Source: CAZFCK01 sp964517355
GTDB taxonomy: Bacteria > Desulfobacterota > Desulfovibrionia > Desulfovibrionales > Desulfovibrionaceae
Assembly (NCBI GenBank): GCA_964517355.1
Contig: CAZFCK010000004.1
Location: forward strand, 1 to 53,112
Length of the DNA: 53,112 bases
Reading direction: 5' to 3'
Shown: positions 31,920 through 40,052 of the stretch, in pieces
Layout of the letters: every line of letters begins with the position of its first letter
Numbering within the stretch: position 1 is the first letter of the stretch
Position numbers and translations under genes: made by a program
Notes under the pieces: model-generated
Told to the model about the DNA's origin: nothing
The model's input: the letters and a program-made list of their open reading frames with translations, nothing else
Database searches by the model: none

Positions 31920-33905
31920 ATGCATTCCGAGAATATCGTAAGCATGATGGACGAAAAACGGCACTTCGCGCCGCCGCAAGATGGACGTGATACCGCCTGG
32001 GTCAAAAGCATGGAGGAATACGAGGCGCACTGCAAACGCGCCGAGGAAGACCCCGACGGCTATTGGCTGGACCGCACCAACGAGTTGTTGGAATGGAACA
32101 CCCAGCCCGCCTCGGTTCTCGAGTGGGATTTCGACAAACCCGAAATCAAATGGTTTTCCGGCGGCACCCTCAATGTGAGCTACAACTGCTTGGATCGCCA
32201 TCTGAAAAACGGACGGCGCAATAAGGCGGCCATCATCTGGCAAGGCGAAAAAGAGGACGCCGTCAAGGTATATACCTATCAGATGCTGCACACCGAAGTG
32301 TGCCGCTTTGCCAACGTGCTCAAAAAGTATGGGGTTTCACGTGGTGACAGGGTAAGCATCTACCTGCCCATGGTGCCGGAACTCGTTATCGCCATGCTGG
32401 CCTGCGCGCGCATCGGCGCGCCTCATTCCATTGTTTTCGCTGGATTCTCCGCCAACAGCCTGCGCGACCGCATCCAGGACTGCGGCTCGAAAATCCTCAT
32501 TTCCGGCAACGGCGTCAATCGCGCCGGGCGCGTCATTCCGCTCAAGACCAATGCGGATGAGGCACTCAAGGAATGTCCGGATGTGGAAAAGGTCATCGTG
32601 GTCAACTCCGCCCCCATGGAGGTGGAGATGAAAGAGGGGCGCGACCTGTGGTTCCATGAGGAAATGGTCGCCGAAGACATCGAGAACACCTGTGAACCTG
32701 AAATGATGGATGCCGAGGACCCCCTGTTCATCCTCTATACCAGCGGCAGCACCGGCAAGCCCAAAGGCGTGTTCCACACCACCGGGGGCTATCTGACCTA
32801 TACCGCGCATACCACGCAATGGGTTTTCGACCTGCACGACAACGACGTACATTGGTGCACCGCGGACATCGGCTGGATCACGGGACACAGCTACATCGTG
32901 TACGGCCCCCTGGCCCTGGGCGCCACCTCGCTGATGTTCGAAGGCGTGCCCAGCTACCCCGCACCGGACCGTTTTTGGAAAATCTGCGAAAAATTCCAGG
33001 TGAACATCTTCTACACGGCGCCCACCGTCATCCGCGCCCTGATGCGCGAAGGCACGAAATGGACGGAAAAATACGGGCTTGAGAGCCTGCGCATTCTCGC
33101 TTCCGTGGGCGAACCCATCAATCCCGAGGCCTGGATCTGGTACCATACCAACATCGGCAAAGGAAAGCGCCCGGTCATAGACACCTGGTGGCAAACCGAA
33201 ACCGGCGGCATCATCATCTCGCCCCTGCCCTTCGCCACCACGCTCAAACCCGGCTCCGCCACCCTGCCTTTGCCCGGCATCGACGCGCATATCGTGGACC
33301 GCGAATGCAAAGACGCCGGCCCCAATGAAGGCGGCTTCCTGGTCATCAAAAAACCCTGGCCCGGCATGCTGCGCGGCGTATGGGGCAATCAGGAGCGATT
33401 CAAGCAACAGTACTTCGCCGGTTTTCCCGGTTATTACGAATCCGGCGACGGCGCCCGCCGCGACGAGGACGGCTATTTCTGGATCATGGGCCGCGTGGAC
33501 GACGTGGTCAATGTTTCCGGACACCGCATGGGCACCGCGGAAATCGAATCCGCCCTGGTGGCGCATCCGGCCGTGGCCGAGGCCGCTGTCGTGGGCATGC
33601 CCCACGATGTGAAAGGCCAGGCCATTTACGCCTATGTCACGCTCACCGCGGACTTTGAGGAAAGCGAAGAGCTGCTCAAGGAACTGCGCGTGCACGTGCG
33701 CAAGGAGATCGGGCCCATCGCCTCGCCCGACGTGATACAGTTCGCCCCCGGACTGCCCAAAACCCGCTCCGGAAAAATCATGCGCCGCATTTTGCGCAAA
33801 ATCGCCTCCGGCGACACGGGCAATCTGGGCGACACCTCGACCCTGGCCGATCCCGGCGTGGTCAGCGACCTCATCGACGGCTGGAAGGAAATCATGGGCA
33901 AATAA
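31920..33905 (+). CDS. acs: acetyl-CoA synthetase (AMP-forming)
   Basis: A 661-residue enzyme that activates acetate with ATP and CoA through acetyl-AMP. What is seen: an N-terminal ACS domain; the phosphate loop YTSGSTGKPKG (about 272-282); WWQTETGG (about 421-428); the hinge-region YESGDGARRDEDGYFWIMGRVDD; and the C-terminal PKTRSGKIMRRILRK, whose lysine (about 618) is the site acetylated by Pat-type enzymes in other bacteria. GGGAGG precedes the ATG. A strong terminator (33946-33985) follows, separating it from the symporter block. Confidence 0.96.
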   Translation: MHSENIVSMMDEKRHFAPPQDGRDTAWVKSMEEYEAHCKRAEEDPDGYWLDRTNELLEWNTQPASVLEWDFDKPEIKWFSGGTLNVSYNCLDRHLKNGRRNKAAIIWQGEKEDAVKVYTYQMLHTEVCRFANVLKKYGVSRGDRVSIYLPMVPELVIAMLACARIGAPHSIVFAGFSANSLRDRIQDCGSKILISGNGVNRAGRVIPLKTNADEALKECPDVEKVIVVNSAPMEVEMKEGRDLWFHEEMVAEDIENTCEPEMMDAEDPLFILYTSGSTGKPKGVFHTTGGYLTYTAHTTQWVFDLHDNDVHWCTADIGWITGHSYIVYGPLALGATSLMFEGVPSYPAPDRFWKICEKFQVNIFYTAPTVIRALMREGTKWTEKYGLESLRILASVGEPINPEAWIWYHTNIGKGKRPVIDTWWQTETGGIIISPLPFATTLKPGSATLPLPGIDAHIVDRECKDAGPNEGGFLVIKKPWPGMLRGVWGNQERFKQQYFAGFPGYYESGDGARRDEDGYFWIMGRVDDVVNVSGHRMGTAEIESALVAHPAVAEAAVVGMPHDVKGQAIYAYVTLTADFEESEELLKELRVHVRKEIGPIASPDVIQFAPGLPKTRSGKIMRRILRKIASGDTGNLGDTSTLADPGVVSDLIDGWKEIMGK

Positions 33906-33945
33906 ACCCCATGTAACGCCCGTCTTTCATACGGCATGACATCCC

Positions 33946-33985
33946 GAGGGGAAACACCTTGCAAAAGGGTTTCCCCTCTTTTTTT
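33946..33985 (+). terminator. intrinsic terminator after acs (family D copy D3)
   Basis: GAGGGGAAAC and GTTTCCCCTC arms with an inner CCTT/AAGG-type pairing form a long hairpin. Eight T follow on the plus strand, 41 bases after the acs stop codon. It is a shortened version of the family D palindrome, which suggests some repeats serve as terminators. Confidence 0.85.
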
Positions 33986-34004
33986 CCGGCGGTTTGCCAA
34001 ATAA

Positions 34005-34048
34005 CGCCTCCGGCGGCTTAAGAACCTTTTGAAAAAGGTTCTTAAGGA
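34005..34048 (-). repeat. family E hairpin repeat, copy E4
   Basis: Minus-orientation copy: GCCTCCGGCGG flank, CTTAAGAACCTTTT/AAAAAGGTTCTTAAG stem. The bases after it (GGAAGCACTGATTAA) resemble the outer end of family B. Confidence 0.75.
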
Positions 34049-34077
34049 AGCACTGATTAAAGACTTGTTAGATTTTT

Positions 34078-34117
34078 CCGGGGGGAAACCTTTCTGAAGA
34101 AAGGTTCTCTCCCCGGA
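34078..34117 (-). repeat. family F hairpin repeat, copy F2
   Basis: Stem CCGGGGGGAAACCTTTCT paired with AGAAAGGTTCTCTCCCCGG; it lies between E4 and B1 in the same composite order (B-F-E) as at 39.7-40.0 kb. Confidence 0.65.
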
Positions 34118-34206
34118 CCCCCCTTCCAAAGACTTTTGGCTGAAACACCTACAAATTAAATGTGTTATAAATATCCTTGTCTGGCGACAAAGTTTAGGAA
34201 GGGGAG

Positions 34207-34345
34207 CGCGAGGGGGAGAACCCTTTGTTTCAAGGCGAAAATGCGCTAGCGGCAGCCGTGAGGCGCGATCGTTTCGCGCCTCACGGATGGCGACAGCAGA
34301 GCTAGGATTTCCCCCTCGCATATCCAGTGAATTAATCAGCGTTTC
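34207..34345 (-). repeat. family B foldback element, copy B1 (one degenerate arm)
   Basis: The reverse complement of this stretch matches copy B2 at 39696-39838 over the left terminal repeat, the CTAGCTCTGCTGTCGCCAT block and the central 12-bp stem. Here the stem reads CCGTGAGGCGCG/CGCGCCTCACGG. The other terminal arm is shortened and replaced by a module (TAGCGCATTTTCGCCTTGAA) also found at 26563-26588. Confidence 0.8.
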
Positions 34346-34377
34346 CTTAAGAATCTCCAAAACTTTTTGGATTGGAC

Positions 34378-34513
34378 AATTCGACTTTCCGAGTTGAGCG
34401 AATAGCATAACATTTTGTATTTATTGTAAAAAAATTGACATAAGACAGTCTTTTTTCCGGCGTCCAGGGGCCTCCCCTGGTCGTCGTGCGGGCGCGAAAG
34501 CCCGCGGCTTTAC
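34378..34513 (-). repeat. family A double-hairpin repeat, long copy A2
   Basis: Minus orientation. It contains both hairpins (34457-34512) and, about 70 bases further, AATGTTATG and GAAAGTCGAATT. The total of about 136 bases matches copies A3 and A4. Confidence 0.8.
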
Positions 34514-34789
34514 TCTTCACCCCTCGTGGCGTCCGCCGCGTTTCCGTGACTGGTCGAAAAATCCGGATAAACGGCATCCCGCAACACAGTGCGCCATTTA
34601 TTATTGCTTTACTCCCGTTTGCCGAAAACAAGCTGCAATGCGCCCCGGCCTTCACGTATCACTTGCGCTAGGACAAGAGGAACAGGCGCAGGGCGAACGT
34701 GAAGGGGAACCAACTCCATTTTTACACGCACCCGTGCCCCTTGGCCCCAATCCCGGGGCGTCATGCTACACTTGAGGAGGGACACAGCC

Positions 34790-35041
34790 ATGCAAAACAA
34801 AATGCAACAATACTGGCGTAAGAACCTGCGCTACATGATTATGCTGCTTTCAATCTGGGCCTTTGTCTCTTATGTCTGCGGAATACTGCTCGTACAATAC
34901 CTCAATGAGTTCCGCATCGGCGGATTTCCACTTGGATTTTGGTTCTCACAGCAAGGCTCTATCTATGTATTCGTTGTGCTCATCTTTGTTTACTACTTTT
35001 TGATGCAGAAATTGGACAAAGAATTCGACGTGCACGAATAG
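34790..35041 (+). CDS. DUF4212 small membrane subunit
   Basis: An 83-residue protein with two transmembrane segments (residues about 15-37 and 53-75) and the DUF4212 pattern (YWRKNLRYMIMLLSIWAFVSY, then GFPLGFWFSQQGSIYVFVVLIF). The family is almost always encoded just before a sodium/solute symporter of the VC_2705 type and is probably its small subunit, as YjcH is for ActP. ATG at 34790 with GAGGAGG; the upstream in-frame start has no such site. Confidence 0.9.
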   Translation: MQNKMQQYWRKNLRYMIMLLSIWAFVSYVCGILLVQYLNEFRIGGFPLGFWFSQQGSIYVFVVLIFVYYFLMQKLDKEFDVHE

Positions 35042-35083
35042 GCGCGTTTTCCACACAGACAATCGAGCACAGGGAGAGACACC

Positions 35084-36865
35084 ATGTCCATCACCACCTG
35101 GACCTATATAATGGTCGGACTGACCTTCAGCATCTATTTATCCATCGCTTGGATGTCGCGCGTGAAAGACACCAAGGGCTTTTACGTGGCCGGAGGCGGA
35201 GTGCCCCCCCTGGCCAACGGCATGGCCACTGCCGCGGACTGGATGAGCGCCGCGTCCTTCATCTCCATGGCCGGATTGATTTCCTTCATGGGGTATTCGG
35301 GCTGCATCTACCTCATGGGGTGGACAGGCGGCTACGTGCTGCTGGCCTTGATGCTGGCGCCGTACTTGCGCAAATTCGGCAAATTCACGGTGCCCGACTT
35401 CGTGGGCGACCGCTACTATTCCAACTCCGCGCGCGTGGTGGCCCTGATCTGCGCCATTTTCGTCTCGCTGACCTACGTTGCCGGGCAAATGCGCGGCGTG
35501 GGCATCGTGTTCAGCCGGTTTCTGGAAGTGGACGTGAACACGGGCGTTTTCATCGGCATGGCCATCGTGTTTTTCTACGCCGGACTGGGCGGCATGAAAG
35601 GCATCACCTGGACCCAGGTGGCGCAATACGTCACCCTGATCATCGCCTTTCTGATTCCGGCCATCGCCATATCCATGAAGATCACGGGCACGCCCCTGCC
35701 GCAATCCGGCTTCGGCGGCATCATCTCCTCGGGTCCGGACGCGGGCAAATACCTGCTGGACACTTTGGACCAGATCAGCGTTGATCTGGGATTTTCGGCC
35801 TACACCTCGGCCTTTGGCGCGGGCGACCGCTCCTTGATCGACGTGTTCGCCATCACCTTCGCCCTGATGGTCGGCACAGCGGGACTGCCCCACGTCATCA
35901 TCCGCTTCTACACCGTGCCCTCGGTGCGCGCTGCCAGGCTCTCGGCCGGCTACGCCCTGCTGTTCATCGCCATCCTGTACACCACGGCCCCGGCTGTGGC
36001 CGCCTTTGCCCGCTACAACATGATCAACACCCTGAACAACGTGGCCTACGAGCAGGCGCCCTCCTGGTTCAAGAATTGGGAGCGCACCGGACTCATCGCC
36101 TGGATGGACAAGAACGGCGACGGCGTGATCCAATACCGCGCGGGCACGGCCTTTACGGGCAAGCCGCAATTCACGGACGCCACAGGCCCCTATGGGCAAA
36201 GAATGCTGTCCAACGCGCCCACGGATTCGCCCAATGAGCTGTACGTCGACCGCGACATCATGGTGCTGGCCAATCCGGAAATCGCGGACCTGCCGGCCTG
36301 GGTCATCGCCCTGGTGGCGGCGGGCGGTCTGGCCGCGGCCCTGTCCACTGCTTCCGGGTTGCTGCTGGTCATCGCCTCCAGCATATCCCACGACCTCTAT
36401 TACCGCATCATCAACCGCCAGGCTTCGGAAAAGCAACGCTTATTGCTGGGGCGCGTGATGATCGGCGTGGCGGTGTGCTTGGCCGGCTACTTCGGCATCA
36501 ATCCGCCCGGATTCGTAGCGCAGGTTGTGGCCTTCGCCTTCGGCCTGGGCGCGTCGTCCTTTTTCCCGATCATCGTTCTGGGCATCTTCTGGAAACGCGC
36601 CAACCGCCAGGGCGCCATCGCCGGCATGATCAGCGGCATCGGGTTCACCATGTTCTACATCATCCACACCACGCCCGCCTTCATCGGCGCCGAGCCGTGG
36701 TTCTTGGGCATCAGCCCCCAAGGCATCGGCACGGTGGGCATGTGCATCAACTTCATCGTCACCATTACGGTTTCGCTGATGACAGCGCCCCCTCCCCAGA
36801 GTATCCAGGATTTGGTCGAATCCGTGCGCATTCCTCGCGGCGCGGGCGCGGCCGTAGACCACTAA
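35084..36865 (+). CDS. sodium/solute symporter, VC_2705 (acetate-symporter-like) subfamily
   Basis: A 593-residue SSS-family transporter with about 13 membrane segments. What is seen: FYVAGGGVPPLANGMATAADWMSAASFI (unwound helix 1 region), FTVPDFVGDRYYSNSARV, TYVAGQMRGVGIVFSR, and a soluble insert at about 335-390 (ARYNMINTLNNVAYEQAPSW onward) typical of this subfamily. It probably imports acetate or another short carboxylate with sodium. GGGAGAG precedes the ATG, 42 bases after DUF4212. A 10-bp perfect hairpin (36877-36903) lies after its stop. Confidence 0.9.
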   Translation: MSITTWTYIMVGLTFSIYLSIAWMSRVKDTKGFYVAGGGVPPLANGMATAADWMSAASFISMAGLISFMGYSGCIYLMGWTGGYVLLALMLAPYLRKFGKFTVPDFVGDRYYSNSARVVALICAIFVSLTYVAGQMRGVGIVFSRFLEVDVNTGVFIGMAIVFFYAGLGGMKGITWTQVAQYVTLIIAFLIPAIAISMKITGTPLPQSGFGGIISSGPDAGKYLLDTLDQISVDLGFSAYTSAFGAGDRSLIDVFAITFALMVGTAGLPHVIIRFYTVPSVRAARLSAGYALLFIAILYTTAPAVAAFARYNMINTLNNVAYEQAPSWFKNWERTGLIAWMDKNGDGVIQYRAGTAFTGKPQFTDATGPYGQRMLSNAPTDSPNELYVDRDIMVLANPEIADLPAWVIALVAAGGLAAALSTASGLLLVIASSISHDLYYRIINRQASEKQRLLLGRVMIGVAVCLAGYFGINPPGFVAQVVAFAFGLGASSFFPIIVLGIFWKRANRQGAIAGMISGIGFTMFYIIHTTPAFIGAEPWFLGISPQGIGTVGMCINFIVTITVSLMTAPPPQSIQDLVESVRIPRGAGAAVDH

Positions 36866-36876
36866 CCGCTCATGAC

Positions 36877-36903
36877 CGGGCCGGGCGCACGCTGCCCGGC
36901 CCG
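36877..36903 (+). promoter_or_regulatory. intercistronic hairpin between symporter and DUF294 gene
   Basis: CGGGCCGGGC pairs perfectly with GCCCGGCCCG across a 7-base loop. No T-run follows, so it more likely stabilises the upstream message or attenuates the downstream genes than fully terminates. Confidence 0.55.
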
Positions 36904-36926
36904 TTGCGCATGACTTTGGAGGTTGT

Positions 36927-38852
36927 ATGTCCTCTCGCGATCCCGGTTATGCGGACCCGGAAATGGTCTTGGAATTTCTCCGGAACACGCTCCCTTTCAG
37001 TGAACTGGACGAGGCTGATCTGCGCGCCCTGGCCAAAGGGTGCAGCATAGATTTCCAGCCAGCCAACACCATGATCCTTGAAAAGGACGTGACCCCGGTC
37101 TCCGGACTGCTTCTGGTCCAAAAAGGAGGCGTGCGTATCTTCACCACCAATGAGCGGGGGGAAGACATACTGGTGGATTTTCGCGGCGAAGGCGATTCCA
37201 TCGGGGGGCTGGCCATGTTGCAAGGGGGGCGCGCCCTATTCAACGCCGCCACGGTTGAAGACACCTTTTTCCTGTGCCTGCAAGGCGCGGCCTTTACCCG
37301 GCTTCTGGAAAAACGCCCTCACATCGCGCACTACTATTCCAAGGCCCTGTGCGAGCAATACGTCTCCAAGGCCTTCGACGCCCTGCGCTCGCGCAAGGAG
37401 CCGGTCCTTTGCGGCGGGGGGCTTTCCCTGCTGCGCACACGGGTGACCGATCTGCTGCACCGCCCCCCCGTCACTACGGCCATGGGCGGCACCATCCAAC
37501 AGGCGGCGCAACATATGGTGCGCCACGGCATCGGCTCGCTGCTCATCACCGACCCCTCCGGCGACATCATCGGCATCGTCACGGACAAGGACCTGCGCAA
37601 AGGCATTTCCCTGGGCATGGACCTCAACGCGCCCGTTGAAACCATCATGACCGCCCCCGTGATCTGCGTGGAGCACCAGGATCTCTGCTTCGAGGCGCTG
37701 CTGCAGATGATGGACCGCAACATCCATCATCTGGCCGTGAAACAGGACAGCGCCATTATCGGCGTCGTCACCTCCCACGACATCATGGTCATGCAAGGCA
37801 AATCGCCCATGTCCCTGTTCCGTGAAATCATCTCGCAACACGATTTCGAGGGACTCTACCCCCTTGGGGGGCGCATTCCTCAGGTCGTACGCACGTTGGT
37901 GGAGGAAGGCGCCAAGGCCGGGAATATCGCGCGCATGATCACCGTGATCAACGACATGATGGTGAGCAAAGTGCTGTCCTTGCTGCTGGAGCGGCTGGGA
38001 CCTCCACCCGTGCCTTTTTGCTGGCTGCTCATGGGGAGCGAAGGACGCAAGGAACAAACCTTTTTCACGGACCAGGACAACGCCCTGATCTACGGCGACG
38101 CCCACGACCCCGCGATCCAAAGCGCTGCTGACATCTATTTCAAGGCCTTTGCGGAACGCGCCATAGACCACCTGGTGAAATGCGGCCTGCCGCCCTGCCC
38201 CGGCGACATCATGGCCTCCAACCCGCGCTGGCGGCAACCCTATAGCGTGTGGCGCGACTATTTCGAACGCTGGATAGCGGTGAACACCCCGGAAGAGGTG
38301 ATGCACGCCGCCATATTCTTCGATTTCCGCTCCGTGTTCGGCAAGGCCGCCTTCGCCGCTGAACTGCGCAGCCACGTGACCCTGCATACCAAACGCCAGG
38401 ACGTGTTTCTGCGCCACATGGCCGCCAACTGCCTGGAAACGCGCCCGCCCCTCTCCTTTTTCCGCAACTTCATCGTGGAAAAAAACGGAGAACATAAAAA
38501 CAGGCTGGACATCAAGAAACGCGGCATCACGCCCCTGGTGAACTGCGCGCGCGTGCTCGCCCTGCAACACGGCGTGCGCGACACCAACACCCTGGGACGG
38601 CTACAGGCCGTTCACGAATCCGGACACCTGCCCCAGGATCTGTATGTGGACGCGCGCGAGGCCTATGAATTCATGCTGCACCTCAGGCTGGTGCACCAAC
38701 TGGAAAGCGCGGAACGGGGCGAAGCGCCGCACAACCACATCGCCCCCCATTCTCTTTCCGAGTTGGAAAAAAAGACCCTCAAAGAGGCCTTTGCCCTGAT
38801 CGGACGCTTCCAAACCCATATCCGGGACCTGTTCCGGCTCAATATCGCATAA
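36927..38852 (+). CDS. cNMP-binding / CBS-pair / DUF294 nucleotidyltransferase-like regulator
   Basis: A 641-residue cytoplasmic signalling protein. What is seen in order: a cyclic-nucleotide-binding-like fold (residues about 10-140); two CBS motifs (about 165-290, VTTAMGGTIQQAAQHM and APVICVEHQDLCFEALLQMM), which usually bind adenosine nucleotides; the DUF294 nucleotidyltransferase core, GSEGRKEQTFFTDQDNAL (about 371-388), resembling GlnD; and DUF294_C. It follows the symporter gene and probably tunes its activity to energy state; that is inferred from the conserved gene order. GGAGGTT site upstream. Confidence 0.9.
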   Translation: MSSRDPGYADPEMVLEFLRNTLPFSELDEADLRALAKGCSIDFQPANTMILEKDVTPVSGLLLVQKGGVRIFTTNERGEDILVDFRGEGDSIGGLAMLQGGRALFNAATVEDTFFLCLQGAAFTRLLEKRPHIAHYYSKALCEQYVSKAFDALRSRKEPVLCGGGLSLLRTRVTDLLHRPPVTTAMGGTIQQAAQHMVRHGIGSLLITDPSGDIIGIVTDKDLRKGISLGMDLNAPVETIMTAPVICVEHQDLCFEALLQMMDRNIHHLAVKQDSAIIGVVTSHDIMVMQGKSPMSLFREIISQHDFEGLYPLGGRIPQVVRTLVEEGAKAGNIARMITVINDMMVSKVLSLLLERLGPPPVPFCWLLMGSEGRKEQTFFTDQDNALIYGDAHDPAIQSAADIYFKAFAERAIDHLVKCGLPPCPGDIMASNPRWRQPYSVWRDYFERWIAVNTPEEVMHAAIFFDFRSVFGKAAFAAELRSHVTLHTKRQDVFLRHMAANCLETRPPLSFFRNFIVEKNGEHKNRLDIKKRGITPLVNCARVLALQHGVRDTNTLGRLQAVHESGHLPQDLYVDAREAYEFMLHLRLVHQLESAERGEAPHNHIAPHSLSELEKKTLKEAFALIGRFQTHIRDLFRLNIA

Positions 38853-38865
38853 AGGTAGCCCGCAT

Positions 38866-39570
38866 ATGTTCGCAGGTCTTTTTTCCTTCACCCCGAAAGA
38901 TCCGCTCCTGCGGCGCGCCAAGACGCATTTCGCCGGCCTGGATCAGAACCGCCCCTTGGAGGAATACGAATTCGTCGTCCTGGATACGGAACTCACCGGC
39001 CTGAACCCCAGGCGCGATGAAATCGTCTCCATCGGCGCGGTGCGCATCCGCAAGCTGGCCATTGAGCCCGAAGAGCAGTTCTACTCCCTTGTGGAGCCGA
39101 AAATCCCGCTGCCCAAGACCTCCACCCTGATCCACCGCATCACGCCGCAGCAAGTCAAGGGACGACCCCGCCTGCGTCAGATATTGCCCCACCTCCTGGA
39201 ATTCATCGGCAACGCCTTTATTGTGGGGCACTACGCTGGGCTGGACATCGGCTTCCTCAACCGCGCGGGGAAACGCATCCTGGGCGACAAATTGCAGACG
39301 CCCTGCCTGGATACCATGCGCCTGGCCCAGGTGTACGAGGAAGCGCTCTTCGAAGGCTACTACGACCAGTACAGGCAGCACATCTCCTACAACCTCAGAG
39401 ACCTGGCCAAGCACTATGGCTTGCCGCTTTTTCCGCAGCACAACGCCTTGCAGGACGCCCTGCAGACAGCGTATCTTTTTCTTTTCCTGGTGAAAAAACT
39501 GCAGGGCTTCCGTTTGCTCACCTTGCGGCAGCTTTATATGGCGGGGCGCAGCTGGAAATGGTATCTCTGA
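38866..39570 (+). CDS. DEDDh 3'-5' exonuclease (DnaQ/PolC-like)
   Basis: A 234-residue exonuclease of the DnaQ superfamily. What is seen: ExoI motif VVLDTELTGLNPRRDEIVSIGAV in pieces (Asp and Glu ligands), ExoII-type FIVGHYAGLDIGFLN, and ExoIII HNALQDALQTAYLF (His and Asp). It begins 13 bases after the DUF294 gene. The grouping of symporter, DUF294 and this exonuclease recurs in many proteobacteria, although the link between nuclease and transport is unexplained. Probably the last gene of the operon. Confidence 0.9.
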   Translation: MFAGLFSFTPKDPLLRRAKTHFAGLDQNRPLEEYEFVVLDTELTGLNPRRDEIVSIGAVRIRKLAIEPEEQFYSLVEPKIPLPKTSTLIHRITPQQVKGRPRLRQILPHLLEFIGNAFIVGHYAGLDIGFLNRAGKRILGDKLQTPCLDTMRLAQVYEEALFEGYYDQYRQHISYNLRDLAKHYGLPLFPQHNALQDALQTAYLFLFLVKKLQGFRLLTLRQLYMAGRSWKWYL

Positions 39571-39594
39571 TGAAAGGAAATAGTAAATTTGTGC

Positions 39595-39676
39595 TGGTTG
39601 GGGCGCCGCCCCCCTCTGGGCCCGCGAATACCGCGACTACCTTTTTACTATAGTGACGACGTAGGCCAATCAAAGG
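39595..39676 (+). repeat. family G repeat, copy G1
   Basis: A GC-rich start (TTGGGGCGCCGCCCCCC) is followed by TGGGCCCGCGAATACCGCG and TTTACTATAGTGACGACGT. It resembles 41513-41605 in the same order. Both copies lie just beyond the 3' end of a plus-strand gene. Confidence 0.55.
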
Positions 39677-39695
39677 GTTTTGGAGATTCTTAAGG

Positions 39696-39838
39696 AAACG
39701 CTGATTAATTCACTGGATATGCGAGGGGGAAACCCTAGCTCTGCTGTCGCCATCCGTAAGGCGCGAAACGACCGCGCCTTACGGCTGCCGCTAACAAAGA
39801 GTTTCCCCCTCGCATATCCAGTGAATTAATCAGCGTTT
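39696..39838 (+). repeat. family B foldback element (MITE-like), copy B2
   Basis: A 143-base element with 38-bp perfect terminal inverted repeats (39696-39733 and 39801-39838; arms begin AAACGCTGATTAATTCACTG). A 67-base centre holds a 12-bp perfect hairpin (CCGTAAGGCGCG at 39754-39765, CGCGCCTTACGG at 39773-39784). There is no coding capacity. I see no clear target-site duplication; the outer bases (TTCTTAAGG and TTCTTAAAG) extend the palindrome imperfectly. The shape fits a miniature inverted-repeat or foldback element. Confidence 0.85.
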
Positions 39839-39940
39839 TCTTAAAGATATCGGGGTTCCCCCAGGGTGAAACGCTCCCCCGGACCCGCGGCTATTGAAAT
39901 ACAATTCCAATAGTCCAACGTGTTCTATTCAAAAAATTAT

Positions 39941-40040
39941 GGAGACGCTTACGAACCTTTTCCAAAAGGTTCGTAAGCCGCCGGAGGCCTTATATCTTAA
40001 TCCGCCGGAAGCATGACAATTTCAAGCCAACATACGATAG
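39941..40040 (+). repeat. family E hairpin repeat, copy E5
   Basis: Stem CTTACGAACCTTTT/AAAAGGTTCGTAAG at about 39948-39977, followed by the CCGCCGGAGGC and TTTCAAGCCAACATA flanks. Relative to E1, one A-T pair of the stem is replaced by C-G on both arms. Confidence 0.75.
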
Positions 40041-40052
40041 AGGAGGTTCTTT

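Larger units (their letters stand above)
33906..34789. other. 884-base intergenic region made largely of mosaic repeats
   Basis: From left to right: terminator D3 (33946-33985), family E copy E4 (34005-34048), family F copy F2 (34078-34117), foldback element B1 (about 34207-34345) and family A long copy A2 (34378-34513). Then follows about 275 bases with little structure that should contain the promoter of the next operon. A long minus-strand frame (33632-34408) runs through acs and the repeats and is not a gene. Confidence 0.7.
39571..40052. other. 482-base intergenic region made of mosaic repeats
   Basis: Left to right: family G (39595-39676), foldback element B2 (39696-39838), family F copy F4 (39854-39884), AT-rich bases, and family E copy E5 (39941-40040), which runs up to the ribosome site of the portal-like gene. 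No coding sequence is credible. It mirrors the repeat order of 34.0-34.5 kb in reverse. Confidence 0.7.

Noticed and set aside
32337..33695. Long antisense frame (452 codons) inside acs
   Set aside because: A shadow of a GC-rich coding strand. The acs frame is fully explained by family motifs.
33632..34408. A 258-codon minus-strand frame across the acs 3' end and intergenic repeats
   Set aside because: It is antisense to acs and then reads through repeat hairpins. No family features and no ribosome site.
35138..36436. Long antisense frame (432 codons) inside the symporter gene
   Set aside because: Histidine- and glycine-rich shadow translation opposite a clear SSS transporter.
34005..40040. 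CRISPR array
   Set aside because: The repeats are dispersed, of several families and unevenly spaced. There are no unique spacers of constant length and no cas genes.
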